Positions 1 through 7,161 of a DNA stretch of 64,000 nt are shown piece by piece. A program made the translations under genes and the position numbers. The notes under the pieces are model-generated. The model ran no database searches and was not told the DNA's origin. It saw nothing but the letters and a program-made list of their open reading frames with translations. Position 1 is the stretch's first letter, and every line of letters starts with the position of its first letter. Source of the DNA: Bacteroidales bacterium (GTDB lineage Bacteria > Bacteroidota > Bacteroidia > Bacteroidales > JAAYJT01); the NCBI GenBank assembly GCA_014860575.1, contig JACZJK010000001.1, forward strand, positions 1-64,000. The letters are read 5' to 3'.

Positions 1-2
1 AC

Positions 3-86
3 CTCGAACCTTGAACCTCGAACCTCGAACCTTGAACCTCGAACCTTGAACCTCGAACCTCGAACCTTGAACCTCGAACCTTGAAC
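3..86. repeat. Heptanucleotide array CTYGAAC x12
   Basis: Twelve uninterrupted 7-bp units, each CTCGAAC or CTTGAAC. The order of C and T variants is C T C C T C T C C T C T, so the array also has a 35-bp higher-order period (five units, CTCCT) repeated 2.4 times. It ends 24 bp before the first coding region and may start outside the window. The same unit occurs inside wecB. CTTGAAC carries a TGA, so the array is not open in any frame. Confidence 0.95.
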
Positions 87-110
87 TAAGACTAACAACG
101 CCAAAGTACT

Positions 111-1229
111 ATGGATTTCACTTTCAACACATACAAACAACTCCTGCAAACCCTGCAATCCCAAGGCTATGCCTTCACCACCCTGGCGGATTATATGAAG
201 AGCGAAACTAAACTATCACCGGAAGTTAAGAAATCTGCTTCCGCTGCGGCTGAGTCCTCTAACCCTTTAGGGGGAGCCGGAGGGGGTGCGGTGGAGTTCC
301 CTCCCCCTTTAGGGGGAGCCGGAGGGGGCGCGCCGGATACTAAAAGCAACAACCTCCAACCATCAACCATCCGAAATCGTCAATCCAAAATCGTCAATCC
401 GAAATTAATCCTACTGCGTCACGACGTAGAAGCCCGCTACCCCAACGCTTTACGCTTTGCCCAGATCCAGCATGCAATGGGCATCCGTGGTAGTTATTAT
501 TTCAGGCTTTATCCGAAACCCAGGAACACGAGGTTTATACGCAGCATCGCTGATCTCGGCCACGAGATAGGCTACCATTACGACGACCTCTCATTTTGCA
601 AAGGCAATCACGACCATGCCATCATTCGCTTCGAGCAACACCTTGATTTCCTGCGAACCATCGCGCCCGTTGAAACCATCACTATGGAAGGCGCACCGCT
701 GTCATCATACGACAACCGCGCCCTCTGGGAAAAATTTGACTACAAAGCCTATGGCATCCTCGCCGAACCCTACTTCGACCTAAACTTTGGTACAGACTTC
801 AGCCAAAGTAGGCATCCCGATAGCTATCGGGAGGCAAATGGCAGAAGGCAAACGCCGAATCCTCAATACCAAACGTCAAACGCCGAACCTCGAACGCCGA
901 ACCCTGAAACCGTCAACTCGACAGGCTCAGTGACCGGACCGCGAAACGACTTCTTCTATCTCACTGATACCGGCCGCCGCTGGGATGGATGGAAGGTAAG
1001 TCTCCGCGACAAAGTCCCGCAGCAGGACGAATGGATCAAACAAGGACTGGTTTTCCATTCCACCGCCGATATCATCAAAGCCGCCAACAAAGGCAAATTG
1101 CCCGATCATATCATGATGACCTTCCATCCCCAACGCTGGAACAATGTCTTCCTACCCTGGGCCAAAGAGCTTGTTTTTCAAAACGCTAAGAATGTTGTTA
1201 AATATTTACTTGTCTACGTGAAAAGGTGA
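111..1229 (+). CDS. Polysaccharide deacetylase-like protein with two repeat-derived insertions
   Basis: 372 aa, predicted cytoplasmic (no signal peptide or membrane segment). The core resembles polysaccharide-deacetylase-fold proteins of capsule and LPS clusters: a strand ending in RHDVE (R103-E107) and GHEIGYHYDD (H151, H156, D158, D159) supply the expected Asp and His metal ligands, followed late by a LTDTGRRWDGWK stretch. Two segments look foreign to the fold: residues about 51-99 (two PLGGAGGGA copies plus Asn/Gln/Pro-rich sequence) and about 235-267 (TPN, TSN and EPRTPN strings). Both are translations of the simple repeats found between genes here, and both keep the frame. The first gene of a polysaccharide block, it is followed directly by another repeat array. 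Substrate unknown; deacetylase activity is inferred from the fold only. Confidence 0.7.
   Translation: MDFTFNTYKQLLQTLQSQGYAFTTLADYMKSETKLSPEVKKSASAAAESSNPLGGAGGGAVEFPPPLGGAGGGAPDTKSNNLQPSTIRNRQSKIVNPKLILLRHDVEARYPNALRFAQIQHAMGIRGSYYFRLYPKPRNTRFIRSIADLGHEIGYHYDDLSFCKGNHDHAIIRFEQHLDFLRTIAPVETITMEGAPLSSYDNRALWEKFDYKAYGILAEPYFDLNFGTDFSQSRHPDSYREANGRRQTPNPQYQTSNAEPRTPNPETVNSTGSVTGPRNDFFYLTDTGRRWDGWKVSLRDKVPQQDEWIKQGLVFHSTADIIKAANKGKLPDHIMMTFHPQRWNNVFLPWAKELVFQNAKNVVKYLLVYVKR
263..405 (+). repeat. In-frame repeat insertion A inside the deacetylase-like gene
   Basis: Two 28-bp near-identical copies (263-290 and 305-332) of a CCCTTTAGGGGGAG-type sequence lie 42 bp apart, giving the peptide PLGGAGGGA twice. 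They are followed by period-7 units at 354-367 and 371-405 (CCGAAAT, CGTCAAT, CCAAAAT, CGTCAAT, CCGAAAT). A related CCCCTAAAGGGG palindrome is in the non-coding stretch near 5030-5090. The whole segment is open in the gene frame. Confidence 0.85.
815..909 (+). repeat. In-frame repeat insertion B: 18-bp palindrome plus heptamer array
   Basis: Positions 815-832 are a perfect 18-bp palindrome, TCCCGATAGCTATCGGGA. It is followed without a gap by eleven 7-bp units (833-909) such as GGCAAAC, GCCGAAT, GTCAAAC, GCCGAAC and CTCGAAC. The segment is translated in frame within the deacetylase-like protein, between the conserved FDLNFGTDF and DFFYLTDTGRRW parts. Confidence 0.9.
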
Positions 1230-1281
1230 GAGGGACGAGGGGCGAGGGGCGAGGGACGAGGGACGAAGAGATACAAGGGCG

Positions 1282-1322
1282 AAGGATGCAAACCCTGACC
1301 AACGGGAAGGGGTGGCAACCTT
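1282..1322 (-). repeat. 41-bp dispersed element, copy 1 (inverted)
   Basis: Reverse complement of the elements at 7086-7126 and 8459-8499, with only a few mismatches. The consensus begins AAGGATGC and ends GCATCCTT, so it has 8-bp terminal inverted repeats. The end that reads AAGGTTGC in the element orientation carries one mismatch in this copy. Confidence 0.9.
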
Positions 1323-1692
1323 ACAAGATCAAGAGACAAGAGTCAAGGGCGAGGAGATAGGAGAAAAGGGTGAGGGACCTATAGCAGTGCGTAAAACTTT
1401 GGGAAGAAAATGGGAAGTTGGAATTCTCACCGCCTCAGCGATTTCTCATTTCCGGTTTTAAAGAACTTCTGAAGCATAACAGTCTGCTAAGTGCTGGAGG
1501 GGGGCATAATAAAAACTCCGTAGCAATACAAGGAAGGTTTTGCAGGGTAAGCACTGAGAAAGCTTACATAACTGAACTACAAAGAAAAACAGTTGCATTT
1601 CTCAGGGCGGGCCTTGCGCCAGCAGCACGCGTAGTGCCGCGCTCAAGACACTGCTATGGAATACTTAACTTTCTTGCGGCACGGTTCGGGCT

Positions 1693-1984
1693 GCGCGGCC
1701 AAAACCTGACGTAGTATTCAAGGAGTTTTTATTAAGCCTTGAACTTTTGGGTACTTTTGGTTCAAGCCAAAAGTACCATCACAAATTCTTCATGATGCGC
1801 GGCCAAAACCTGACGTAGTATTCAAGGAGTTTTTATCAAGCCTTGAACTTTTGGGTACTTTTGGTTCAAGCCAAAAGTGCCATCACAAATTCTTCATGAT
1901 GCGCGGCCAAAACCTGACGTAGTATTCAAGGAGTTTTTATCAAGCCTTGAACTTTTGGGTACTTTTGGTTCAAGCCAAAAGTAA
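1693..1984. repeat. 104-bp tandem repeat, 2.8 copies
   Basis: Copies at 1693-1796, 1797-1900 and 1901-1984 (truncated) differ at only one or two bases. Each unit starts GCGCGGCCAAAACC and holds the perfect stem-loop ACTTTTGG-TTCAAG-CCAAAAGT. An overlapping alternative inverted repeat, CTTGAAC...GTTCAAG, could form a competing hairpin. Non-coding. Confidence 0.95.
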
Positions 1985-2085
1985 CATTAAAAAAACTTAT
2001 TAAAAGACGCATTTTCAACAGCATGCAAGATTGATGATGTATTCAGGAGACGAAACAAACGTAACCAAAAAATATCACTAATAAA

Positions 2086-3768
2086 ATGAACCTAATCAGA
2101 CTATTATCCATATCCCTCCTAATCCTGTTGCAGACAGCCTTACCGGCTCAAACGGCTTACGAGCATGTAACAAATACAAACCTTTACACCTTCATTGACG
2201 ACCTGGCTGCCCTGCATCTTATTGATGTGACCACGGCCATTAAACCCTATTCCCGTAGCCAGATTGCAGTATGGTTGAAGCAAGCAGAGGCAAACCAGGA
2301 ACAGTTGAGCAAGGCGCAGCGCGCAAGGCTCAAGGTTCACCTGCAGGAATATTCCCTTGAATCCGGAACGCTAAAAACCGGTCGGGCCAGCCTGTATCAA
2401 AAGGACGAACAATTGTCGGTACACCTCTTGCCTCCCGAGGTGGTGTGGCGCGATACACTCTTCAGGGCCATACTGCGACCCATCTATGGCATCCGGTATT
2501 TCTCTTACGAAGCCGGCAACTTTTACCACAGCTACGGTGGCGCCGAAGCCATCGCCTATATTGGTAAAAACTGGTCGGTGTATGCGAGCCTGCGCGACAA
2601 CTACCAGAACAAAGAAGTGCTGGCGCTTCCCTCCTACCTCACCCTTGAACCCGGCGGCAATTACAAGATCAATGAGGGTGGTCGTAAAGGCGGCGATTAC
2701 AGCGAAATGCGCGGCGGCATCACCTACTCCTGGAACTGGGGATCGGTGGGCTTGCTCAAAGACCATATCCAGTGGGGCGACAACAACAATGGCAGCAATA
2801 TTCTATCGGGTCGCACGCCCTCATTCGCTGTGATCAAGCTAAACATGAACCCGGTGCATTGGCTCGAATTCAATTATTTTCACGGCTGGCTGGTTTCGCA
2901 GGTAATTGACAGCGCCAACTCTTTTGTTACCCAGGGTGGGCACTTCCGGGCGAGATACAGAAACAAGTTTATTGCCAGCAATATGTACACGTTCAAGCCT
3001 TTTAAGCGCCTGCACTTTTCGGTGGGTAACGCCATCATCTACAGCGATATGAACGCGCACCCGGCATATATGATCCCATTTTTCTTTTTCAAATCATTGG
3101 ATCACACCATCAACCGTGGCATTGAGAACCAAAACTCCATGATGTTCGTAAACATCAGCTCAAGGCAGATCAAACACCTCCACCTTTACGCATCGGTATT
3201 TATTGACGAGTTTTCAAAAACCCGTATTTCCGACCCCGACCGCCACAACTTCATCAGCTATAAAGGAGGCGCTTCATTAACGGGATGGCCACTGAAAAAC
3301 CTGGCCCTCACGGGAGAATTCACTATAAATTACCCGAATACTTTTGAGCATTATATTGAGACCACCACTTTTGAAACCAATAAGTTCAACCTTGGCCACT
3401 ACCTGGGAGGCAATTCGCAGGAATTGTTTGGTTCAGTGAGGTATAGTCCTGTAGGAACGCTGCAGCTTACCCTCGATTTCCTCTATGCAATGCATGGCAA
3501 TGATTATCCGTACGATCACAACCTGCCTTTCCCCGTAGACGAGCATCCGGTGCTGGAAGAAAAATCCTGGGATCGCACAGGCATCACTTTCCGGGCTGAA
3601 ATGCTGCCTTTGCAAAACACCCGCGTTTTCGCCGAATACACTTACAACAACATCAACGGCTACGACCTCGACGACAACACCGCCCAATATTACCTCAACA
3701 AATTCACACCCGCCTACCTCCACGGCAAAACACACGGTCTGGTGCTGGGGTTTGGGATTGGGTTTTAA
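2086..3768 (+). CDS. Wzi-type capsule assembly outer-membrane protein
   Basis: 560 aa. Residues 1-21 form a signal peptide (basic start, LLSISLLILL core, cleavage after PAQ or TALPAQ). Beyond it, an N-terminal helical part (AYEHVTNTNLYTFIDDLAAL...) like that of the Wzi/CapsuleAssembly family is followed by alternating short amphipathic strands to a C-terminal GFGIGF, as expected for an outer-membrane beta-barrel ending in Phe. In this family the protein helps hold surface polysaccharide at the outer membrane. Its place among deacetylase, glycosyltransferase and WecB genes fits that role. It could equally be a generic barrel of the same fold; exact ligand unknown. Confidence 0.75.
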   Translation: MNLIRLLSISLLILLQTALPAQTAYEHVTNTNLYTFIDDLAALHLIDVTTAIKPYSRSQIAVWLKQAEANQEQLSKAQRARLKVHLQEYSLESGTLKTGRASLYQKDEQLSVHLLPPEVVWRDTLFRAILRPIYGIRYFSYEAGNFYHSYGGAEAIAYIGKNWSVYASLRDNYQNKEVLALPSYLTLEPGGNYKINEGGRKGGDYSEMRGGITYSWNWGSVGLLKDHIQWGDNNNGSNILSGRTPSFAVIKLNMNPVHWLEFNYFHGWLVSQVIDSANSFVTQGGHFRARYRNKFIASNMYTFKPFKRLHFSVGNAIIYSDMNAHPAYMIPFFFFKSLDHTINRGIENQNSMMFVNISSRQIKHLHLYASVFIDEFSKTRISDPDRHNFISYKGGASLTGWPLKNLALTGEFTINYPNTFEHYIETTTFETNKFNLGHYLGGNSQELFGSVRYSPVGTLQLTLDFLYAMHGNDYPYDHNLPFPVDEHPVLEEKSWDRTGITFRAEMLPLQNTRVFAEYTYNNINGYDLDDNTAQYYLNKFTPAYLHGKTHGLVLGFGIGF

Positions 3769-3784
3769 TTGTGGAATCTGCTTA

Positions 3785-3891
3785 TAACCACTAAGGCACT
3801 CAGATCACTTAGTAACACTGAGCATATTATGGCAAATATTCAGGGTTCTAAACTTAGTGTCTTCTCAGTGTCCTTAGTGCCTAAGTGGTTA
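3785..3891. repeat. Imperfect inverted repeat of CACTTAG/CACTAAG-type units
   Basis: The left arm (3785-3822, TAACCACTAAGGCACT...) and right arm (3853-3891, ...TGCCTAAGTGGTTA) are imperfect reverse complements over almost 40 bp with a 30-bp loop. Each arm is itself made of degenerate 8-9 bp units. It lies between the Wzi-like gene and the next glycosyltransferase and could form a long hairpin that ends the upstream transcript, but there is no T-run. Confidence 0.7.
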
Positions 3892-3983
3892 CTTATATTC
3901 AACCAAAACACCTTGAGCCAGTCGATCTGACTTGTCTTCGAACCATTCTGTATTTACATTCCGCAAATTCAGGTTTTAACACA

Positions 3984-4952
3984 ATGAAAGTCCTCCACAT
4001 CATACGATCCAAAAGCGAATCTGCCATAGCGCCTTTTATCACAAAACAGGTGCAATCCTTGCAGGAATTGGGTGTTGAAGCAGAAATCTTCCAGGTTCAG
4101 GGAAAAGGCGTTCTTTCTTATTTGAAAAACAGCTTACCATTGCGCAGGTTTATACGATCCGGGCAGTTCGACCTCATCCATGCCCATTATTCGCTTTGCG
4201 GCCTGACTGCCATTCTTGCTTTTTCAGGCAAACCGATAGTTTTATCATTGATGGGCAGCGATGCATTGGGTGAATTTACAGGACCTCATAAAATCTCTCT
4301 GCGAAGCCTGCCGGTTGTCTGGCTTACGCGGATTATCCAGCCTTTTGTAAGCGCCATCATAGTGAAATCGGAAAATATCCGCCAAAAGGTTTACAGAAAA
4401 AGCATCACAGAAATTATTCCCAATGGTGTGAACCTGGAGCGCTTCAAACCGGAAAACAAGATGGATGCAAGGAAGGCGCTTGGCCTGCAACCCAATAAAA
4501 AATACATTCTCTTCCTTGCGAACCCAACGCATCAGTGGAAAAACTTCGGGCTGGCAGAGCAGGCCGTTCAATTGCTCAATGATGCGGAAACTGAGTTGCT
4601 TACCCCCTACCCTGTTGGGTCTGAACTTGTAGCAAAATACATGAATGCAGCCGATGTATTGGTTCACACTTCGTTTATGGAAGGCTCCTCCAACGTGATC
4701 AAGGAAGCCATGGCCTGCAACTGTCCCATAGTCGCCACCCATGTCGGCGATGCAGCCTGGGTTATTGGAGAAACGGAGGGTTGTTACATAACCGGATTCA
4801 ATCCCAGTGAAGTATCTGAAAAGCTCAAACTTGCCCTATCCTTCGCAAGCAACAGCAATAGCACAAACGGCCATAACCAAATCCTCAACCTAAAACTAGA
4901 CACAACATCCTCCGCAAAAAAAATACTCAACCTTTACAACCAACTAGTCTAA
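3984..4952 (+). CDS. Glycosyltransferase family 4 (GT-B)
   Basis: 322 aa from the ATG at 3984. The open frame reaches back to 3885, but MKVLHIIRSKSESAIAPFI is the usual start of the N-terminal Rossmann domain, and the preceding bases overlap the inverted repeat. The N-domain contains DLIHAHYSLCG and PIVLSLMGSDALG. The C-domain contains VIPNGVNLERFKP, then EGSSNVIKE with E233 and E241, the E-x7-E nucleotide-sugar motif of GT4 retaining transferases. It is somewhat shorter than the usual 360-400 aa: the linker between the two domains is compact. Likely acts at the cytoplasmic face in polysaccharide assembly; donor and acceptor unknown. Confidence 0.85.
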   Translation: MKVLHIIRSKSESAIAPFITKQVQSLQELGVEAEIFQVQGKGVLSYLKNSLPLRRFIRSGQFDLIHAHYSLCGLTAILAFSGKPIVLSLMGSDALGEFTGPHKISLRSLPVVWLTRIIQPFVSAIIVKSENIRQKVYRKSITEIIPNGVNLERFKPENKMDARKALGLQPNKKYILFLANPTHQWKNFGLAEQAVQLLNDAETELLTPYPVGSELVAKYMNAADVLVHTSFMEGSSNVIKEAMACNCPIVATHVGDAAWVIGETEGCYITGFNPSEVSEKLKLALSFASNSNSTNGHNQILNLKLDTTSSAKKILNLYNQLV

Positions 4953-5410
4953 TACCCAAGCTCCAAGGCCAAAGTCCCAAATTCAAAATCCAAAGAAGAG
5001 TCCACTCCGAAAAGTAAATCTGCCCCTAAATCCCCTAAAGGGGACTTCCACAAATTGCTGATTTTTAACGTTTCCCCTTTAGGGGTCAGGGGTTAGAAAC
5101 GATAAAAATCAGCAATTTGTGACTTTTCGGAGTGGACTCAAAGAACAAAGCTCAAAATTCAAAGTTGGAAGGAGGCTGTTGGCAAATGGAAAAGCATAAT
5201 CCGATATTAATTGGCAAACCATCAAGCAGACAGAAAATGCAAATATCCGACATGGCGGAAATCTGAAATCTGAAATCGAAAATTCCATTACTCCACCCCT
5301 CCATTACTCCACCACTCCAAACAATCAACCAATTAACTAATCAACCAATTAACCCTCTCCATCGCTCCCGTACTCCAACACACCATCACTCCAATTCTCC
5401 CATTCCCAAA
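4953..5410. other. 458-bp gene-free stretch with nested inverted repeat and period-7/8 arrays
   Basis: Degenerate period-7 units (CTCCAAG, TCCCAAA, TCCAAAG types) lead into a 142-bp nested inverted repeat (4998-5139), more period-7 units (5141-5170), a plain segment and then CCATTACTCCA-like and AATCAACC/AATTAACC-like arrays from about 5281 to 5400, ending ten bases before the next start codon. No promoter motif of the TAnnTTTG type was found here. Confidence 0.8.
4998..5139. repeat. 142-bp nested inverted repeat (cruciform-like)
   Basis: The outer arms GAGTCCACTCCGAAAAGT (4998-5015) and ACTTTTCGGAGTGGACTC (5122-5139) are perfect 18-bp complements. Inside are a second near-perfect pair around CACAAATTGCTGATTTTTA and its complement, and a third CCCCTAAAGGGG/CCCCTTTAGGGG pair. 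A one-arm relative, ACTTTTCGGAGCAGACTCA, sits alone at 6997-7015, so the arm sequence is dispersed. Confidence 0.93.
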
Positions 5411-6520
5411 ATGAACCTCCTCTTCGAGCTCAACCACCCCGCCCACGGCCATTTGTTTAAAAACACAATACGGCAGTTGATTGCAAACGGTCATGATACG
5501 ACGGTGCTAATTAAGGATATTCCTGTATTGAAAGCAATCCTCGATGATGCTGGCATTAAATATTTGGTATTGGGCAGCAAAGGGAAAAGTATCACTGGAA
5601 AGCTTTTAAAACAAGTCGGGTTTGTGTTCCGAACCTATAATCTTCACAGGCAAAAGCGTTTTGATGCAGGCATTGGAATTTCTGTGACGTTGCCATTGTT
5701 GAGCCGTATATCGGCTATGCCAGTGATTGTCTGCGATGACGACGACAAAAAAGCCACCCCTTATTTTGCTTCGCTGGCGCATACCAATGCCGCAGCATTG
5801 TTGCGTCCCCAGGCGCTCAGTCATGAAGGCAATAGCAAAAACACAATTTATTATGATGGTTACCATGAACTCGCTTATCTGCATCCGGTAGTTTTTACAC
5901 CCGATGCTTCTGTATTGAAAGAGCAGGGTATTCAGTCAGGCGAAACATTCTTTATCGTCAGGCTGGTTTCATTAAAGGCGCACCACGACAAAGGCATCAA
6001 AGGCATTGACAGGGAACAAATGCATACGCTGGCAAAAACTTTAAAGCCTCATGGCCGGATCATCCTTACCCATGAAGCGGGTGGGGAACAGATTCCGGGC
6101 ACTGAGCCATTGCGGATACATCCGGCACGGCTGCATCATTTAATGGCATATGCAAAAATGATCATCAGCGACGGTCAAACCATGTGTTCAGAGGCAGCAT
6201 GTTTAGGTGTTCCCTCGGTTCGCATCAACGATTTTGTCGGGCGAATAAGCTACTTACAGGAACAGGAAGAAAAATGGAAACTTACCTATGGGTTCAAACC
6301 CACTGCTTTTGATGAGGCAGTGAAAAAAATTGGTTTTATACTCATTGAAAACAACGAGATTTACCAGCATCGCCGCAATATGATGCTGGCATCATTCATC
6401 AACGTTTCCGGCTTTTTAACCTGGTTCATCGAAAACTGGCCTTCAAGCTTGCATACCATGAAACAAAACCCTGAGTATCAATTTAATTTCTGGGAAGTTG
6501 GCGGTAGCAGTAGGGAGTAG
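5411..6520 (+). CDS. DUF354 family protein, probable glycosyltransferase
   Basis: 369 aa beginning MNLLFELNHPAHGHLFKN, the characteristic opening of DUF354 proteins (GT-B-like fold; FxLxHPAHxHLF). Further marks are ISVTLPLLSRISAMPVIVCDDDD in the N-domain and MIISDGQTMCSEAACLGVPSVRI in the C-domain, which resembles the sugar-nucleotide pocket of MurG/WecB-like enzymes. Soluble, cytoplasmic; common in archaeal and bacterial polysaccharide clusters, biochemistry poorly known. The last residues (GGSSRE) and the stop codon are encoded by a 7-bp array (CAGTAGG/GAGTAGG, 6508-6528), so the native C-terminus may have been altered by repeat growth. Confidence 0.8.
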   Translation: MNLLFELNHPAHGHLFKNTIRQLIANGHDTTVLIKDIPVLKAILDDAGIKYLVLGSKGKSITGKLLKQVGFVFRTYNLHRQKRFDAGIGISVTLPLLSRISAMPVIVCDDDDKKATPYFASLAHTNAAALLRPQALSHEGNSKNTIYYDGYHELAYLHPVVFTPDASVLKEQGIQSGETFFIVRLVSLKAHHDKGIKGIDREQMHTLAKTLKPHGRIILTHEAGGEQIPGTEPLRIHPARLHHLMAYAKMIISDGQTMCSEAACLGVPSVRINDFVGRISYLQEQEEKWKLTYGFKPTAFDEAVKKIGFILIENNEIYQHRRNMMLASFINVSGFLTWFIENWPSSLHTMKQNPEYQFNFWEVGGSSRE

Positions 6521-6606
6521 GCAGTAGGCAACAGAGATTTACACCCCCGAAAGTATTGTCTAACCTAAAACTTAGAAAACGGAACGCCGAACGTCAAACA
6601 TCAAAC
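6508..6606. repeat. Heptamer arrays at the end of the DUF354 gene
   Basis: Three 7-bp units CAGTAGG, GAGTAGG, CAGTAGG (6508-6528) provide the stop codon of the DUF354 gene. After a short gap, ACGGAAC, GCCGAAC, GTCAAAC and ATCAAAC follow (6579-6606), the same heptamer type as inside wecB and the deacetylase-like gene. Confidence 0.85.
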
Positions 6607-6624
6607 GGTCTTCACTGTTTTAAG

Positions 6625-6632
6625 TATCTTTG
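6625..6632 (+). promoter_or_regulatory. Bacteroidota -7 promoter motif TATCTTTG
   Basis: Exact match to TAnnTTTG, 15 bp before the start codon of the 79-aa gene. No TTG was found 17-20 bp upstream, because that space is taken up by a heptamer array. Confidence 0.6.
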
Positions 6633-6647
6633 TAAAAAACCGAAACA

Positions 6648-6887
6648 ATGGAAGCGATAATAATACAAGGTGAATCAAAGTCTAACTCGCGCTTATTGAT
6701 TGAACTAGCCCGGAAATTAAATTTCAGAGTCAAAAAATTGACTTTAGCCGAAATGGAGGACATAGGCCTGGCCATTTCAATAAATGAAGGACTACAATCA
6801 GGTATACTTGACGAAAAAGAAAAAGAGGATTTCCTCCACAATCTCAAACACAGTCCGGATCATGGAGATTCCGAAAAGTTATTTTGA
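6648..6887 (+). CDS. Small conserved-type protein, possibly antitoxin-like
   Basis: 79 aa, charged, helix-rich, no signal or membrane segment: MEAIIIQGESKSNSRLLIELARKL at the start, then KLTLAEMEDIGLAISINEGLQ and an acidic/lysine tail. Preceded by a clear TAnnTTTG motif. Similar short orphan proteins with a LIELARKL helix and an E/D-rich tail are common in Bacteroidota next to RelE-type toxins, but no toxin gene follows here: the next 270 bp hold an inverted repeat. Function not assigned; the promoter and lack of repeats in the frame argue that it is real. Confidence 0.6.
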   Translation: MEAIIIQGESKSNSRLLIELARKLNFRVKKLTLAEMEDIGLAISINEGLQSGILDEKEKEDFLHNLKHSPDHGDSEKLF

Positions 6888-6980
6888 ACCACATAGACAC
6901 ATAGCCACATAGAAAACCCATAGATTATATAGCTGATTGCTCAATATTTAAAGGCTATGTGTTCTATGTGACTATGTGTT
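6888..6980. repeat. Inverted repeat of ACACATAG octamers
   Basis: The left arm (6888-6912) is three 8-bp units of the type MCACATAG; the right arm (6955-6980) is their imperfect reverse complement CTATGTGT. The 42-bp loop is AT-rich. It begins at the stop codon of the 79-aa gene and could act as its terminator, though no T-run follows. Confidence 0.8.
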
Positions 6981-7085
6981 AAGAAATGCATATCGCACTT
7001 TTCGGAGCAGACTCAACCTTGAACCTTCTTTGAACATTGAACCCGGAACCCCGATTGCCAAACGAGATTCACCTCATGCCCAACC

Positions 7086-7126
7086 AAGGATGCCATCCCT
7101 TCCCGTTGGTCAGGGTTTGCATCCTT
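7086..7126 (+). repeat. 41-bp dispersed element, copy 2
   Basis: AAGGATGC ... GCATCCTT with internal CTTCCCGTTGGTCAGGGTTT. It is 36 bp upstream of the wecB start codon, in a region that is open in the wecB frame, and nearly identical to 8459-8499 on the far side of the same gene. Confidence 0.93.
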
Positions 7127-7161
7127 TGCCCACTGACTTCGAACAAAAACCCTATCCTCCC

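Larger units (their letters stand above)
1230..2085. other. 856-bp gene-free stretch filled with repeats
   Basis: Starting immediately at the deacetylase-gene stop codon there are five GAGGGRC heptamers (1230-1264), then a 41-bp dispersed element (1282-1322), purine-rich degenerate repeats to about 1380, a stretch of ordinary-looking sequence (about 1400-1690) and a 104-bp tandem repeat (1693-1984). A 98-codon open frame at 1418-1714 has no recognisable family and ends inside the tandem repeat, so it is not called. No TAnnTTTG promoter was found before the Wzi-like gene at 2086. Confidence 0.8.

Noticed and set aside
1418-1714. 98-codon open frame in the first long non-coding stretch
   Set aside because: No family resemblance, no promoter motif, and its last part is the start of the 104-bp tandem repeat.
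1693-1984. Tandem repeat considered as a CRISPR array
   Set aside because: The 104-bp units are joined directly with no variable spacers, and no cas gene is present.
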